A DNA stretch of 64,000 bases, from NCBI RefSeq assembly GCF_026410285.1, contig NZ_JAPMLP010000006.1:62001-126000 (forward strand), given 5' to 3'. Position numbers and translations under genes: made by a program. Positions 53,623 through 62,064 of the stretch are shown here, piece by piece. Every line of letters begins with the position of its first letter. The first letter of the stretch is position 1. The notes below the pieces were generated by a model. It saw only the letters and a program-made list of their open reading frames with translations, was not told the origin of the DNA and ran no database searches. This DNA comes from Sulfitobacter sp. F26169L. Lineage in GTDB: Bacteria; Pseudomonadota; Alphaproteobacteria; Rhodobacterales; Rhodobacteraceae.

Positions 53623-54248
53623 CAGCCCAATGGTTCCATATTCTGACGTTTGAGGGCCAGTTTCACGCCGTCGTCCGCCTCCATCCGCTCCATGTGCTCC
53701 TTGAGCGTAGGATAGTCGTCGTAGGATAGGGGGGTCTGGTCCACCCAACGCATCAGGACATAAAGAAACGTATCCGCAAAAGACCGTCTGCCCAGATACC
53801 ACTCGCCACCATTCTCGGTTAGCACTTCGTTCATACGGGCGTAGTGGCCGCCAAGCTTTTCGTAGGTTTTCTTCTTAACCTCTTCGACGGCCGCATCTGT
53901 AGCGGCGAAGTTTTGGGGGCCGAAATGGCCGCCGTAGGCCGCGTGAACCTCCGATGTCATGTATGACAGCGCCTCGGCCTCCTTGCGGCCCAATACGGTG
54001 TCGCGGCCAAAGCCTTCGGAGCCGTGGGTAGCGCCAAGCCAGGCCAAAATCGCTGAGGCTTCGGTCAAAACATCGCCATCCTCGAACTTAACTGCAGGGA
54101 CCTTGCCCTTGGGGTTGATCGACAGGTAGTCGTCTTTTTTGTGATCGCCATAAGCCATCGTATGCACGTCAACTGGCGCATTGAGCCACGCAATTGCAAT
54201 ATTGGGCGAAAGCGAACAAGTTCCAGGCATGGTGTAGAGCGTTGGCAT
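53622..54248 (-). CDS. Glutathione S-transferase family protein (beta-class-like)
   Basis: 208-aa GST. The N-terminal thioredoxin-fold segment reads MPTLYTMPGTCSLSPNIAIAWL, with Cys11 where beta-class GSTs have their active cysteine. The glutathione-binding NPKGKVPAVKFEDGDVLTEASAIL follows, then a helical domain. The start at 54248 matches the family; an upstream in-frame extension is not conserved. Probable conjugation or reduction of electrophiles, in keeping with the quinone-related neighbours. Confidence 0.9.
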   Translation of the reverse strand: MPTLYTMPGTCSLSPNIAIAWLNAPVDVHTMAYGDHKKDDYLSINPKGKVPAVKFEDGDVLTEASAILAWLGATHGSEGFGRDTVLGRKEAEALSYMTSEVHAAYGGHFGPQNFAATDAAVEEVKKKTYEKLGGHYARMNEVLTENGGEWYLGRRSFADTFLYVLMRWVDQTPLSYDDYPTLKEHMERMEADDGVKLALKRQNMEPLG

Positions 54249-54363
54249 ATCTGTGTTTCCTTGTGTGAAGTTCAACCAGTAAGACGGCCGGATTGCAGGC
54301 CACCGTTTGGTCATCTGAAGAAAAACCGCTGGCGCGCCGTGGAGTTCCGGACGCGCCCGACAT

Positions 54364-54924
54364 TTATTCGGTTTTCTTTCCGGTAAACGCTGCAAAACCT
54401 GCGAGGAAGTCCTTCAGCCGGTCGCGCATCGTGTCATCCGTCATCCCGCCTTCGTCATCGAACACGCTGCCCGCACGCGATACCATGAGCCGACCCTCGA
54501 ACCATGGGCGTGTACCCAAGGTCCGCAACACCGAAAGCCATGCATCCTGCGCAAGGATCGTTCCGAACCCGCCGGGTGACGCCCCGATCACCGCCACAGG
54601 CTTGCCGCCATAAACCCTGCCGATGTCGCTTGCAGGGCGCGTTGTCCAGTCGATCGCATTTTTGAAAACGCCTGGAATGGAATTGTTATATTCCGGCGTT
54701 ATCAGCAACAGGCCATCGGCCTCCGCGATCTGCGTCTTCAATTTTTCGACGGCCGGGGGTAGACCGGACGCTGCTTCGTCGTCAGCATTGTAAAGGGGAA
54801 TGCCGTCAATGCTGCCCACATGAAGCTCGGATTCCTCCGGCATCAAATCCTGAGCGGCGCGCAGCAAAGCGGTGTTAAGAGAACCCGTTCGCAGGCTTCC
54901 CGATATTCCCAAAAGTCGTGTCAT
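54364..54924 (-). CDS. NADPH-dependent FMN reductase family protein
   Basis: 186-aa flavodoxin-fold reductase: LLGISGSLRTGSLNTALLRAA (FMN phosphate loop), LLITPEYNNSIPGVFKNAIDW, and GGKPVAVIGASPGG. Such enzymes reduce quinones, azo dyes or chromate by two electrons. GGAAAGATGAG precedes the ATG at 54924. It heads a minus-strand group with the GST and DUF5996 genes. Confidence 0.9.
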   Translation of the reverse strand: MTRLLGISGSLRTGSLNTALLRAAQDLMPEESELHVGSIDGIPLYNADDEAASGLPPAVEKLKTQIAEADGLLLITPEYNNSIPGVFKNAIDWTTRPASDIGRVYGGKPVAVIGASPGGFGTILAQDAWLSVLRTLGTRPWFEGRLMVSRAGSVFDDEGGMTDDTMRDRLKDFLAGFAAFTGKKTE

Positions 54925-55281
54925 CTCATCTTTCCTTTCATACGTTGAATTGTGCACCCTCAGACGCACGCATAGGCGGACGCACCACAAGACCGCCCGT
55001 CTTTCGCGTTATCCGTTGGCGTCACACCGGATCATCCCTGCAACGCCCAGCGTATTTTCCGGCGCCGCGATACCACTCTTGGTTGACCAAACATAACTGC
55101 CAAAAACCTACCGCGTGCCCGAGCCTGAAGCAACGTTCACGAACAGGCGTCGGGCGTCGTCGACTGCACAGGTATAAGTCGACGCGGTGACGCCATCCTT
55201 CCTGTTCCAATTCGACTGCGACCGACGAAGCCGTATCGGCAATGGCGCAGGTGCTGACCGCGATCGGCACGGTGCTGCTGG
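54925..55281 (-). other. Region without an intact gene
   Basis: A frame of 95 codons on the minus strand (55022-55309) has no recognisable family. The stretch probably consists of gene remains following the pirin fragment. Confidence 0.45.
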
Positions 55282-55419
55282 TCAAAGAGAGCTGCATAGC
55301 TGTCGCCATCCCTTTCGGCTTGTACGATCCAGATCGCGGGCGGGAGGGATGATCAGCGTCTCTAGGCCGCTTTCGTCCGCGTCAGGACATTCGGGGTTTT
55401 GCGTTGGCTGCCAGCTCAA
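55282..55419 (-). pseudogene. Pirin N-terminal fragment
   Basis: 45 codons from a TTG: MSWQPTQNPECPDADESG followed by LETLIIPPARDL. This is the N-terminus of Rhodobacterales pirin-like proteins (usual continuation GFEVRRALP). After DL the match stops, and a TGA follows 15 codons later. Full-length pirins are about 280-300 aa, so this is a relic. Pirins are often linked to quinone/flavonol chemistry, like the surrounding genes. Confidence 0.6.
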
Positions 55420-55440
55420 GATCGGGGTCTCCTGATTTTT

Positions 55441-57033
55441 TCAGTCTGGTTTAAGGTAGTGTCGCACCACGGGTCCGCCATCGTGGCGGTCCAGTTTTTT
55501 GATCCGGTCCTGCAGATCAATGTCGGATTTCGTCGCGCGTGCATGTTGTTCCAGATGCTCCGCCCAGCTCGGCAGGTGGAACACTTCCGTCCACATCTCC
55601 GGCTCTTCGACGCATTGGGTGATGTCCCATCGCATTGCGCCATCGCGCATCCGCTCCTTCGAGAAGTCTTGCAGAAGGGCAACAAATTCATCTCGGTCAG
55701 AGGGCTCAATTTTGTAGGTCACCAAAACCATTGCCGCGCGGTCGCTGCTTTGCCCCTCAGCCAGCGGCGGTGCCTTCGGCCATGCGGAGGCTGGATCAAG
55801 ATCCATACCTTCGCCCTGACCGACAGTGAATTTTCGGGTGACGACCATACCCAGCAGCAAGCCCGCTGAAGCCATAATCAACGCCGCCGTGATCGACAGG
55901 ATCGTCGCAATCTGACCCCAGACAACGGAGCCCAGAGACATCGATCCGAAAAACACCATCAGGAAGACCGCCAGTCCGCGGGCACGTACCCAGTTCGGCA
56001 GGGCCGTCTGTGCCGAAACGTTGAAAGAGGTCAGCACAGCAATCCACGACAGCCCACCGGCAAAGGCCGCCAGCATAAGGGCGAAGGGGGCGTCGGACAG
56101 GGCCATGGCGAGGAGCGCCGCCATTGTGCCAACGGTCCCGATGCGCACGGTCATATCGGCATCAAACCGTCTGGACAGGCGCGGCAGAAGCAACGCTCCG
56201 ATCACTGCACCGGTGCCGATTAGCGCCATCAGGATGCCGTAAAGTTCGGATCCGCCACCATTGGCATTGCGCGCAATCAGTGGCAGCAGCGACCAATAGG
56301 CAGAGGCAAACAGAAAGAATGCCAGCGCGCGGACCGCCGTGGCCAGCATCGCCGGATTATGGCGTACGTGGCGCAGGCCGGTGCGCATTTCCGATAGCAG
56401 GCTGCCGTGGGTTTTTCTGCTGGGCAGGTCCGATGGTTTCCACAGAATAAGAGCCGCAAGGATCACCATATAGCTGGCCGCATTCAGCGCGAAAGGCGAG
56501 GCAAGCCCGACACTCGCGATCAGGACGCCGGCAACAGCGGGGCCGATGGCACGGCTGATATTGATACCCATCGAGTTCAGGGCAATGGCGGGCTTGAGCT
56601 TGTCACGGGGGATCAGGCCGGGAACCACCGCCTGCCACGCAGGCGCCATAAACGCGGCACCGGTGCCGATGGCGAGGGTGAAGAGGATCAGCAGGATCGG
56701 CGTCATGCGTTCTTGCCACACAAGTATTGCCAACGCAGATACCACCACGGCCATAACCAGATTGATGATGATCAGCATGCGCCGTTTGTCGAACCGGTCG
56801 GCCAGCGTACCGGCCAGTAGGGCAAACAGGAAAACGGGCAGGGTGGTCGCGGCCTGCACCAACGTCACAACGGCGGGCGTGGGATCGAGCGTGGTCATCA
56901 GCCAGCCCGCGCCCACATCGTGCATCCAGGTCCCGATATTGGAGATCAGTGTTGCCGTCCACAACAGTGCAAAGGCCGTGTGCGCGAACGGCGAGAACGC
57001 CCCTACGATTCTGGTTTCATCACTGGATGACAT
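55441..57033 (-). CDS. MFS transporter (EntS/MFS_3-like) with C-terminal antibiotic-biosynthesis-monooxygenase-like domain
   Basis: 530-aa membrane protein. Residues about 10-415 form the MFS domain: ATLISNIGTWMHDVGAGWLM, LFALLAGTLADRFDKRRMLI, AFMAPAWQAVVPGLIP and NSMGINISRAIGPAVAGVL. The last about 100 residues are soluble and resemble an ABM/heme-degrading-monooxygenase-like ferredoxin fold (VLVTYKIEPSDRDEFVALLQDF, MRWDITQCVEEPEMWTEVFHLPSWAEHLEQH). A fusion of exporter and small-molecule-binding domain suggests handling of a redox-active compound. The start at 57033 overlaps the GNAT remnant by 14 bp. Confidence 0.9.
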   Translation of the reverse strand: MSSSDETRIVGAFSPFAHTAFALLWTATLISNIGTWMHDVGAGWLMTTLDPTPAVVTLVQAATTLPVFLFALLAGTLADRFDKRRMLIIINLVMAVVVSALAILVWQERMTPILLILFTLAIGTGAAFMAPAWQAVVPGLIPRDKLKPAIALNSMGINISRAIGPAVAGVLIASVGLASPFALNAASYMVILAALILWKPSDLPSRKTHGSLLSEMRTGLRHVRHNPAMLATAVRALAFFLFASAYWSLLPLIARNANGGGSELYGILMALIGTGAVIGALLLPRLSRRFDADMTVRIGTVGTMAALLAMALSDAPFALMLAAFAGGLSWIAVLTSFNVSAQTALPNWVRARGLAVFLMVFFGSMSLGSVVWGQIATILSITAALIMASAGLLLGMVVTRKFTVGQGEGMDLDPASAWPKAPPLAEGQSSDRAAMVLVTYKIEPSDRDEFVALLQDFSKERMRDGAMRWDITQCVEEPEMWTEVFHLPSWAEHLEQHARATKSDIDLQDRIKKLDRHDGGPVVRHYLKPD

Positions 57034-57247
57034 TTGCCACGTCCTCGGAATGCTTCTTGGCGAAGGCCTTGATGTAGGGAGCGCCCGGCACAATGCGCCG
57101 ACCAACCGCACGGGCGGCGGCGTGACCATCGATGCTGTCAGTGGCTGTCAGGATAACCTTGTCTGCGACACCGTCGACCCCACCAGGAGTGCCGCGATAT
57201 CGGCCATTCGATTTTGTTTCGGCAAGCGCAATCTTTAGATCAGGCAT
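57020..57247 (-). pseudogene. Shortened GNAT (YjdJ-like) N-acetyltransferase, probably non-functional
   Basis: 75 codons. The start resembles YjdJ-like acetyltransferases (LKIALAETKSNGRYRG), and the end IVPGAPYIKAFAKKHSEDVANVI matches their C-terminal VPLCPYIKAFAKKHPE-type segment. The acetyl-CoA-binding middle (LRGxGxG type) is missing or unrecognisable; intact members are about 90-100 aa. The reading frame runs on without a stop from the amidohydrolase relic upstream. Confidence 0.55.
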
Positions 57248-58177
57248 TGTATGTTCCTTCAGTTCATTCGACAAAACATCAACAGCCCGACGCGCCCGGG
57301 AGCGCGCCCTTTTCGGGCACAGGGATCGGGTTGGCCCATGCGATGCTGTGTTCGTGACGGCGTTTTTGGTACCCCGATGCGCCGCCGTCGTGACAAGCGC
57401 GCATATCGGTGGAAGCCGGGGCAAGTGGTGCAGCGGGAAGATGGCGGCTATGGCCCAATCGTGGCTTTGCGCGGCGGATTCTGCATCATCGAAAGCAATC
57501 TTCCCACCTGGGATGGTCAGCACCGAGGTGATCGACCGGATATGGTCATACGGCACCGACATCAGATTATCAGAGAGAACGGCAAGATCAGCGATCGTGC
57601 CGAGCCTGAGAATGCCGTCCATACCCTGTTCGTTCGAGAACCACGCCGAACCTGTGGTCCAAATTGCCAGCGTTTCTTCGCGGATGAGATGGTTTTTCCC
57701 GCCGATGAGCGTCAGGCTCTGCACGATCCTGCCTGTTGTCGGCCAGTGCAACGCGACACAAGGGCCAGAGCCGGCCACACGGGTCGCATCCGTGCCTTTT
57801 TTCACGGGTTGACCGCCTCCTAGCGCCTTGAAGCGCTTGATGTTGCAGGGGCTGAGAGTTTCGTCAAAGGTTGCGCGGGTGGGTTTAACGCCTGACGCCG
57901 CAGCATCGTCAGCGCCAAAGAGCGCGTATTCCCAGCGCGACTCCATATCGTAGCTCATGTTATTGCGGACCTCGTGCGCGTGGCTGCTATTCGGCCCCAA
58001 AACAACACATAGGCTGTTGAGACTGGTCACCTGTTCAGCCTCGCTGTTCCGCCCTATGATAACGGTGGACAAGCCGGTCGCCAGCACCTTGCCATGGGCC
58101 ATGGCTGTCACCTCCGGTCGGCCACTGTCGGTCAACTTCATGTCGCACCCTCCGGTCCGCAGGCCCAAAACCTCCAT
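57248..58177 (-). pseudogene. Amidohydrolase (YtcJ-like) relic with internal deletions
   Basis: About 310 codons in one frame that splice together pieces of a much longer amidohydrolase: an N-terminal part (AMAHGKVLATG, SSHAHEVRNNMSYDMESRW), a middle scrap (IKRFKALGGG) and the C-terminal part (KKGTDATRV, EETLAIWTTGSAWFSNEQG, IADLAVLSDNLMSVP, SVLTIPGGKIAF). The intact relative at 63437-64000 shows about 40 extra residues between LGGG and GTD.TRV. AGGAG stands before the ATG at 58177, so a shortened product could be made, but most metal ligands are gone. Confidence 0.75.
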
Positions 58178-58555
58178 TTTCTTGCTCCTGTTGGCAGCCC
58201 CATTAGCCAGCGCACCAGACGCTTTCCGGTCGCGCCGCCACTTACCGGCATCGGCTGCGCCTCGTCCGAAGAAATCAGGGCGACATTGCCCTGACCGTCC
58301 TCATGAGGCAGCGTAACCTCAGCGCCGTAATTCAAGATATCTATATCCTCTAATTGCCTGTCGCAAATCCGGATTTTTGGGTGATGGTATCGCCGTTCAA
58401 TATCTGCAGGGTTGCGGACTCTATCCGGTTGGGGATCTCAAGTGTGCTTAAGGAGAACGCAAGATTGCTGTTCAGCCAACTTAACGGGTTATGGCCCTTA
58501 ACGGCGTTTTGATGGATGAGAATTATGCCAGCCTCCTTTGGCCGAGGTATGTGCC
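58178..58555. other. Region without a recognised gene upstream of the amidohydrolase relic
   Basis: An open minus-strand stretch (about 58335-58138) reads NYGAEVTLPHEDGQGNVAL and so on but matches no family I know. It may be a further relic. AT-rich sequence follows to the hairpin at 58556. Confidence 0.4.
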
Positions 58556-58577
58556 AACGCCGCGATCAGGCGGCGTT
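58556..58577 (-). terminator. Hairpin at the end of the MhqO-like transcript
   Basis: Perfect 8-bp stem AACGCCGC/GCGGCGTT with a 6-nt loop. It overlaps the TGA that would end the small ORF if its internal TAG were read through. No T-run follows. Confidence 0.45.
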
Positions 58578-58607
58578 GAGCAGTTTTTGCAGTGTGATCA
58601 GTTCAGC

Positions 58608-58739
58608 CTAGCGCAGGTCATAGCCACCGCCATGAACTTCGGTCGCGACTTGTGCTCCTTGTTCACTCACGTCGCCGCGTCGCGAAACGACGCCCGCGTC
58701 GGGTGCCATGGTCAGTGCCTGATAGCTATCGGTCGACAT
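58608..58739 (-). CDS. Small ORF (43 aa) behind the MhqO-like gene, possibly truncated
   Basis: Starts MSTDSYQALTMAPDAGVVSR with a strong ribosome-binding site (AGGAAAGGTGAC), 12 bp after the dioxygenase stop. It ends ...GGGYDLR at a TAG; the frame then continues for 13 more codons (AELITLQKLLNAA) to a TGA inside a terminator-like hairpin. This looks like a 57-residue protein interrupted by an amber codon. No family recognised. Confidence 0.45.
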   Translation of the reverse strand: MSTDSYQALTMAPDAGVVSRRGDVSEQGAQVATEVHGGGYDLR

Positions 58740-58751
58740 GTCACCTTTCCT

Positions 58752-59684
58752 TTATGCATTCAGCGGTGGCAGCAGCGCCTCGATTTTGGCGCGGTGCGGC
58801 TCGTAGCGATCAGGCAACTTCAGCGCCTCACCCAGATGTTTGGTGTCTTCATCGCGGTCAAAGCCGGGCTCGTTTGTGGCCACCTCGAAAAGGATGCCAC
58901 CCGGTGTACGGAAGTAGATCGCCCAGAAATAGTCGCGATCGATCACCGGCGTGACCTGATAGCCCGTGTCCATCAGCGCACGACGCACCTCAAGTTGCTT
59001 CTCGCGGTTTTCGACCGCAAAGGCGATGTGGTGCACCGAGCCTGCGCCCTGACCGGCGGTCTTGGCGCCTGATAGCTCCTCAAGGTCGATGATGTCGGCG
59101 GCATTGCCTCCCTCGATCCGGTAGCGTGTGATGCCGTCGGCGGACTCGTCCTTTTGATAACCCATAAAGCCCAGCAGTTCGCCCGTGGCTGCCGCATCGC
59201 GTAGCGAAAAACGCGCACCGTGAAAACCCAGGATGCCCGCATCCTCGGGGACGTCGGTTCCGGTCCATGGGGTGCGGCCGCGAACCTCGGACTCGACCAG
59301 CGCAAAGCCGTCGCCATCGGGGCCGTCAAACTGCAAGCGGTTCTCGCCGAGAAAATTGTTCTCTTGCAGGCCGGTAACGCCATAGTTGCCCAAGCGCTCT
59401 TTCCAGAACGGCAGCGCACCCTCGGGCACGGCAAATTCAGTCGTGCCAACCTCGCCAGTGCCACGACGGCCCTTCGGCATGTTGCCGAAGGGGAAATAGG
59501 TCATGACCGAGCCGGGAGTGCCGACCTCGTCGCCGTAGTAAAGGTGATAGACCTCGGGCGCGTCGAAATTGACTGTTTTCTTAACACGGCGCAGGCCGAG
59601 CGTGTTGGTAAAGAATGCGTTGTTCTCGGATGCATCCCCCGCCATGGATGTGACGTGATGCAGACCTTTGATGTCCTTGATCAT
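58752..59684 (-). CDS. Ring-cleaving dioxygenase of the VOC family, MhqO-like
   Basis: 310-aa protein of two VOC modules. Module one starts IKGLHHVTSMAGDASENNAFFTNTLGLRRVKKTVNFD; module two contains SVHHIAFAVENREKQLEVR and the metal-ligand-type IYFRTPGGILFEVATNEPGF. His in GLHH, His in VHHIAF and the Glu of LFEVA form the expected 2-His-1-carboxylate-like sets. MhqO-type enzymes act on hydroquinones or catechols in quinone-stress regulons. It is divergent from a LysR-type gene that probably regulates it. Confidence 0.92.
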   Translation of the reverse strand: MIKDIKGLHHVTSMAGDASENNAFFTNTLGLRRVKKTVNFDAPEVYHLYYGDEVGTPGSVMTYFPFGNMPKGRRGTGEVGTTEFAVPEGALPFWKERLGNYGVTGLQENNFLGENRLQFDGPDGDGFALVESEVRGRTPWTGTDVPEDAGILGFHGARFSLRDAAATGELLGFMGYQKDESADGITRYRIEGGNAADIIDLEELSGAKTAGQGAGSVHHIAFAVENREKQLEVRRALMDTGYQVTPVIDRDYFWAIYFRTPGGILFEVATNEPGFDRDEDTKHLGEALKLPDRYEPHRAKIEALLPPLNA

Positions 59685-59768
59685 GATAGTGCCTTCCCAT
59701 TCAGCAATCTGTGTTGCTCAAGAGGTAAGGCAAGAACTGATTGTTCAGAATAGAAAGAGGATTGCATT

Positions 59769-59785
59769 CACTGTTGTTCACAGTG
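59769..59785. promoter_or_regulatory. Palindrome CACTGT-N5-ACAGTG between LysR and MhqO-like genes
   Basis: Perfect 6-bp arms with a 5-bp centre, 12 bp before the LysR start in the 113-bp divergent region. Overlap with the LysR translation-initiation region suits autorepression. A related CTGATTGTTCAG element lies about 35 bp further toward the dioxygenase gene. Confidence 0.5.
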
Positions 59786-59797
59786 CAATAAAGCCAA

Positions 59798-60706
59798 ATG
59801 CAGGATATCAAACCCGTTCGCGTTTTTCTCAAGGTAGCAGAGCTTAGCAGCTTTGCAGCGGCAGCGCGCAGCATGAATATGACGCCCGCGTCTGTCACAC
59901 GGATTGTTGCAAAACTCGAAGAGGAGTTGGGCCAGCAGTTGCTTGTTCGCACAACGCGACAGGTATCACTGACAAGTGCCGGTGCGCTTGTGGCCGCCCG
60001 GTTCGGCCCCGTCGTCAAGGATTTCGACTTGGTGACCGATGAAATCACCCGCGCGGCACGCCCCGACAAGGGGCGGCTGGCGATCAACGCACCGATGTCA
60101 CTTGGTTTGCGGCTGCTGCCGCCGCTCATCCAGAGTTTCCGACTAGCCTATCCGAATATATCGCTCGACATCACCTTAACGGACGAGCTGATCGACATTG
60201 TCGAGGCGGATTGCGATCTGGCCATCCGTGTTTCGGCGCCACCCCCTGACAAGTCGACGATCTGGCGCAAGGTATGCGAGGTTCCGCGGAAAATCGTGGC
60301 TGCCCCTTACCTGTTCGAGCAAACGCAAAAACCGTCAGACCCGGATGGATTGGAGCGGCGCTTTTGTATGTCTTACGCCTCGGACGGTAACGCCGAGACA
60401 TGGGCGCTGAGCAAGGACGGGTCAAAACGCACGGTTCACGCAGGCTCTGACATCATCTCGAACAACGGGGATTTTCTGTATTCTTTGGCCAAATCCGGCA
60501 ACGGGATGGCACTGCTGCCGGATTTCATCGTTAACGACGGTATCGCTGCGGGCGAGGTCGTGACGGTGTTGGAGGACTGGTCTGTCGCGCCGCTTTGGCT
60601 GACACTGTTCTACCCACCCTACGAGGTCCTGCCGCCACTGGTCGCCACCTTCACCGATTTTTTCGAAGCGCATCTGCGCGAAGTGTCGGAAATGAAGTTC
60701 GAATAG
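59798..60706 (+). CDS. LysR-family transcriptional regulator
   Basis: 302-aa regulator. N-terminal HTH: VRVFLKVAELSSFAAAARSMNMTPASVTRIVAKLEEELGQQLLVRTTRQVSLT. Substrate-binding domain with LAINAPMSLGLRLLPPLIQSFRLAYPNISLDI follows, of the CrgA/DsdC-like subgroup. Probable regulator of the divergent MhqO-like gene, with an operator-like palindrome in between. The ribosome-binding site is weak. Confidence 0.92.
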   Translation: MQDIKPVRVFLKVAELSSFAAAARSMNMTPASVTRIVAKLEEELGQQLLVRTTRQVSLTSAGALVAARFGPVVKDFDLVTDEITRAARPDKGRLAINAPMSLGLRLLPPLIQSFRLAYPNISLDITLTDELIDIVEADCDLAIRVSAPPPDKSTIWRKVCEVPRKIVAAPYLFEQTQKPSDPDGLERRFCMSYASDGNAETWALSKDGSKRTVHAGSDIISNNGDFLYSLAKSGNGMALLPDFIVNDGIAAGEVVTVLEDWSVAPLWLTLFYPPYEVLPPLVATFTDFFEAHLREVSEMKFE

Positions 60707-60725
60707 GAGAAACAGCCGCTGGCTG

Positions 60726-62030
60726 TTACAAGCGACCGTCGGGCGCATCCTTTCGATCGGCACTGCTCTCCGACTGCGTGATCAGTCGTGAGCCGCGCCG
60801 GTTGAGCGTATGTGTCCAAAGCCAGTTCACGGCTATTAACACACGTGCGCGCATTTCGATCAGGAAAAAGATATGCGCTACACCCCAAATCCACCATGCT
60901 AGCCAGCCTTTCAGCTGGACCTTGTCGAACTCGATGATCGCGCTGCGTTTACCGATCTGGGCCAGACTGCCCTTGTGACGGTAGATAAAGGGCTTGGTGT
61001 CCTGCCCGCGCAGACGCTTCTTGATCGTGCGTGCTACATACTGTCCCTGTTGTTTGGCCGCCGGGGCGATACCCGGTACAGGTCTGCCACCCGGCCCCGC
61101 GACATTGACGGTATCACCGATGGCAAACACGTCCGGGTGCCCTTGCAGAGTCAGGTGATCGGTCACCAGAACGCGACCCGCACGGTCGGCATCGGCCTGC
61201 ATCCAATCAGCGGCGGGCGAAGCTTTGACCCCCGCAGCCCAAATAATCGTTTCGCATTCGATCCGTTCCGCGCCAACGGTAACGCCTGCTGCGTCGATCT
61301 CCGTTACAGCCTCCCCCAGCTGCACCTCGACACCAAGGCCTTCCAGCGATGTCTTGGCATAGTGCGACAGGTTCTTCGCAAAGCCGGAAAGAACTTGTTG
61401 CCCTGCTTCGAGAAGGATGATCCGCGCCTCGCGGGTGTCGATCCTGCGAAACTCTTTTGGAAGCGTGCTGCGCGATAGTTCTGCAATCGTGCCCGCAAGT
61501 TCGACACCCGTCGGTCCTGCACCGATGACGACAAATGTCATCAGGCTGGCGCGCTCTGCCGGGTCATGGCTCATCTCGGCCCTTTCGAATGCCGACAGAA
61601 TCCGGCGGCGCAGGGTGGTCGCGTCCTCAATCGTTTTGAGGCCGGGTGCGTGTGGTGCCCAATCATCACGGCCGAAATAGGCGTGGGTCGCACCAGTGGC
61701 CAGAACCAGCGTGTCATAGGGCACGCGCATCCCGTTCATCAGCAGCACCTGGCGCGCATCAGCATCAACCCCCGTCACCGTGCCCAACATCGTTGTGACA
61801 TCTTTCTTGCGCGCCAGAATGGAGCGGATGGGCCAGGCGATCTCGGAGGTCGCTAAAGAGGCCGTTGCTACCTGATACAACAATGGCTGAAAGATGTGGT
61901 GATTGCGTTGATCTATGACGCTGATCTCCAACCCGCTGCCGCTGAGGTTCTTGGCGGTCTCCAGTCCGCCGAAACCACCCCCCACGATCACGACCCGGTG
62001 TCCTGTATTTGTGCGATCTGTGTTTCTCAT
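60726..62030 (-). CDS. Type II NADH dehydrogenase-like FAD/NAD oxidoreductase
   Basis: 434-aa two-dinucleotide-binding flavoprotein. FAD motif VVIVGGGFGGLETAKNL near residue 13, quinone-site-type QPLLYQVATASLATSEIAWPIR, NAD motif FVVIGAGPTGVELAGTIAEL, and the FAD-binding VFAIGDTV. The C-terminal amphipathic region HIFFLIEMRARVLIAVNWLWTH should anchor it to the membrane. It would pass electrons from NADH to quinone without pumping. It lies 34 bp behind the cytochrome b561 gene on the same strand. Confidence 0.92.
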   Translation of the reverse strand: MRNTDRTNTGHRVVIVGGGFGGLETAKNLSGSGLEISVIDQRNHHIFQPLLYQVATASLATSEIAWPIRSILARKKDVTTMLGTVTGVDADARQVLLMNGMRVPYDTLVLATGATHAYFGRDDWAPHAPGLKTIEDATTLRRRILSAFERAEMSHDPAERASLMTFVVIGAGPTGVELAGTIAELSRSTLPKEFRRIDTREARIILLEAGQQVLSGFAKNLSHYAKTSLEGLGVEVQLGEAVTEIDAAGVTVGAERIECETIIWAAGVKASPAADWMQADADRAGRVLVTDHLTLQGHPDVFAIGDTVNVAGPGGRPVPGIAPAAKQQGQYVARTIKKRLRGQDTKPFIYRHKGSLAQIGKRSAIIEFDKVQLKGWLAWWIWGVAHIFFLIEMRARVLIAVNWLWTHTLNRRGSRLITQSESSADRKDAPDGRL

Positions 62031-62064
62031 GGGAGATGGTCCTTCGACTGTTTGGGAGTGAGGG

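Noticed and set aside
55022..55309. 95-codon minus-strand frame next to the pirin fragment
   Set aside because: No motif, no good ribosome-binding site, overlaps the pirin relic; alternative frames give equally unconvincing scraps.
58491..59072. Plus-strand open frame of 193 codons
   Set aside because: Mostly antisense to the MhqO-like dioxygenase; no family match or ribosome-binding site.
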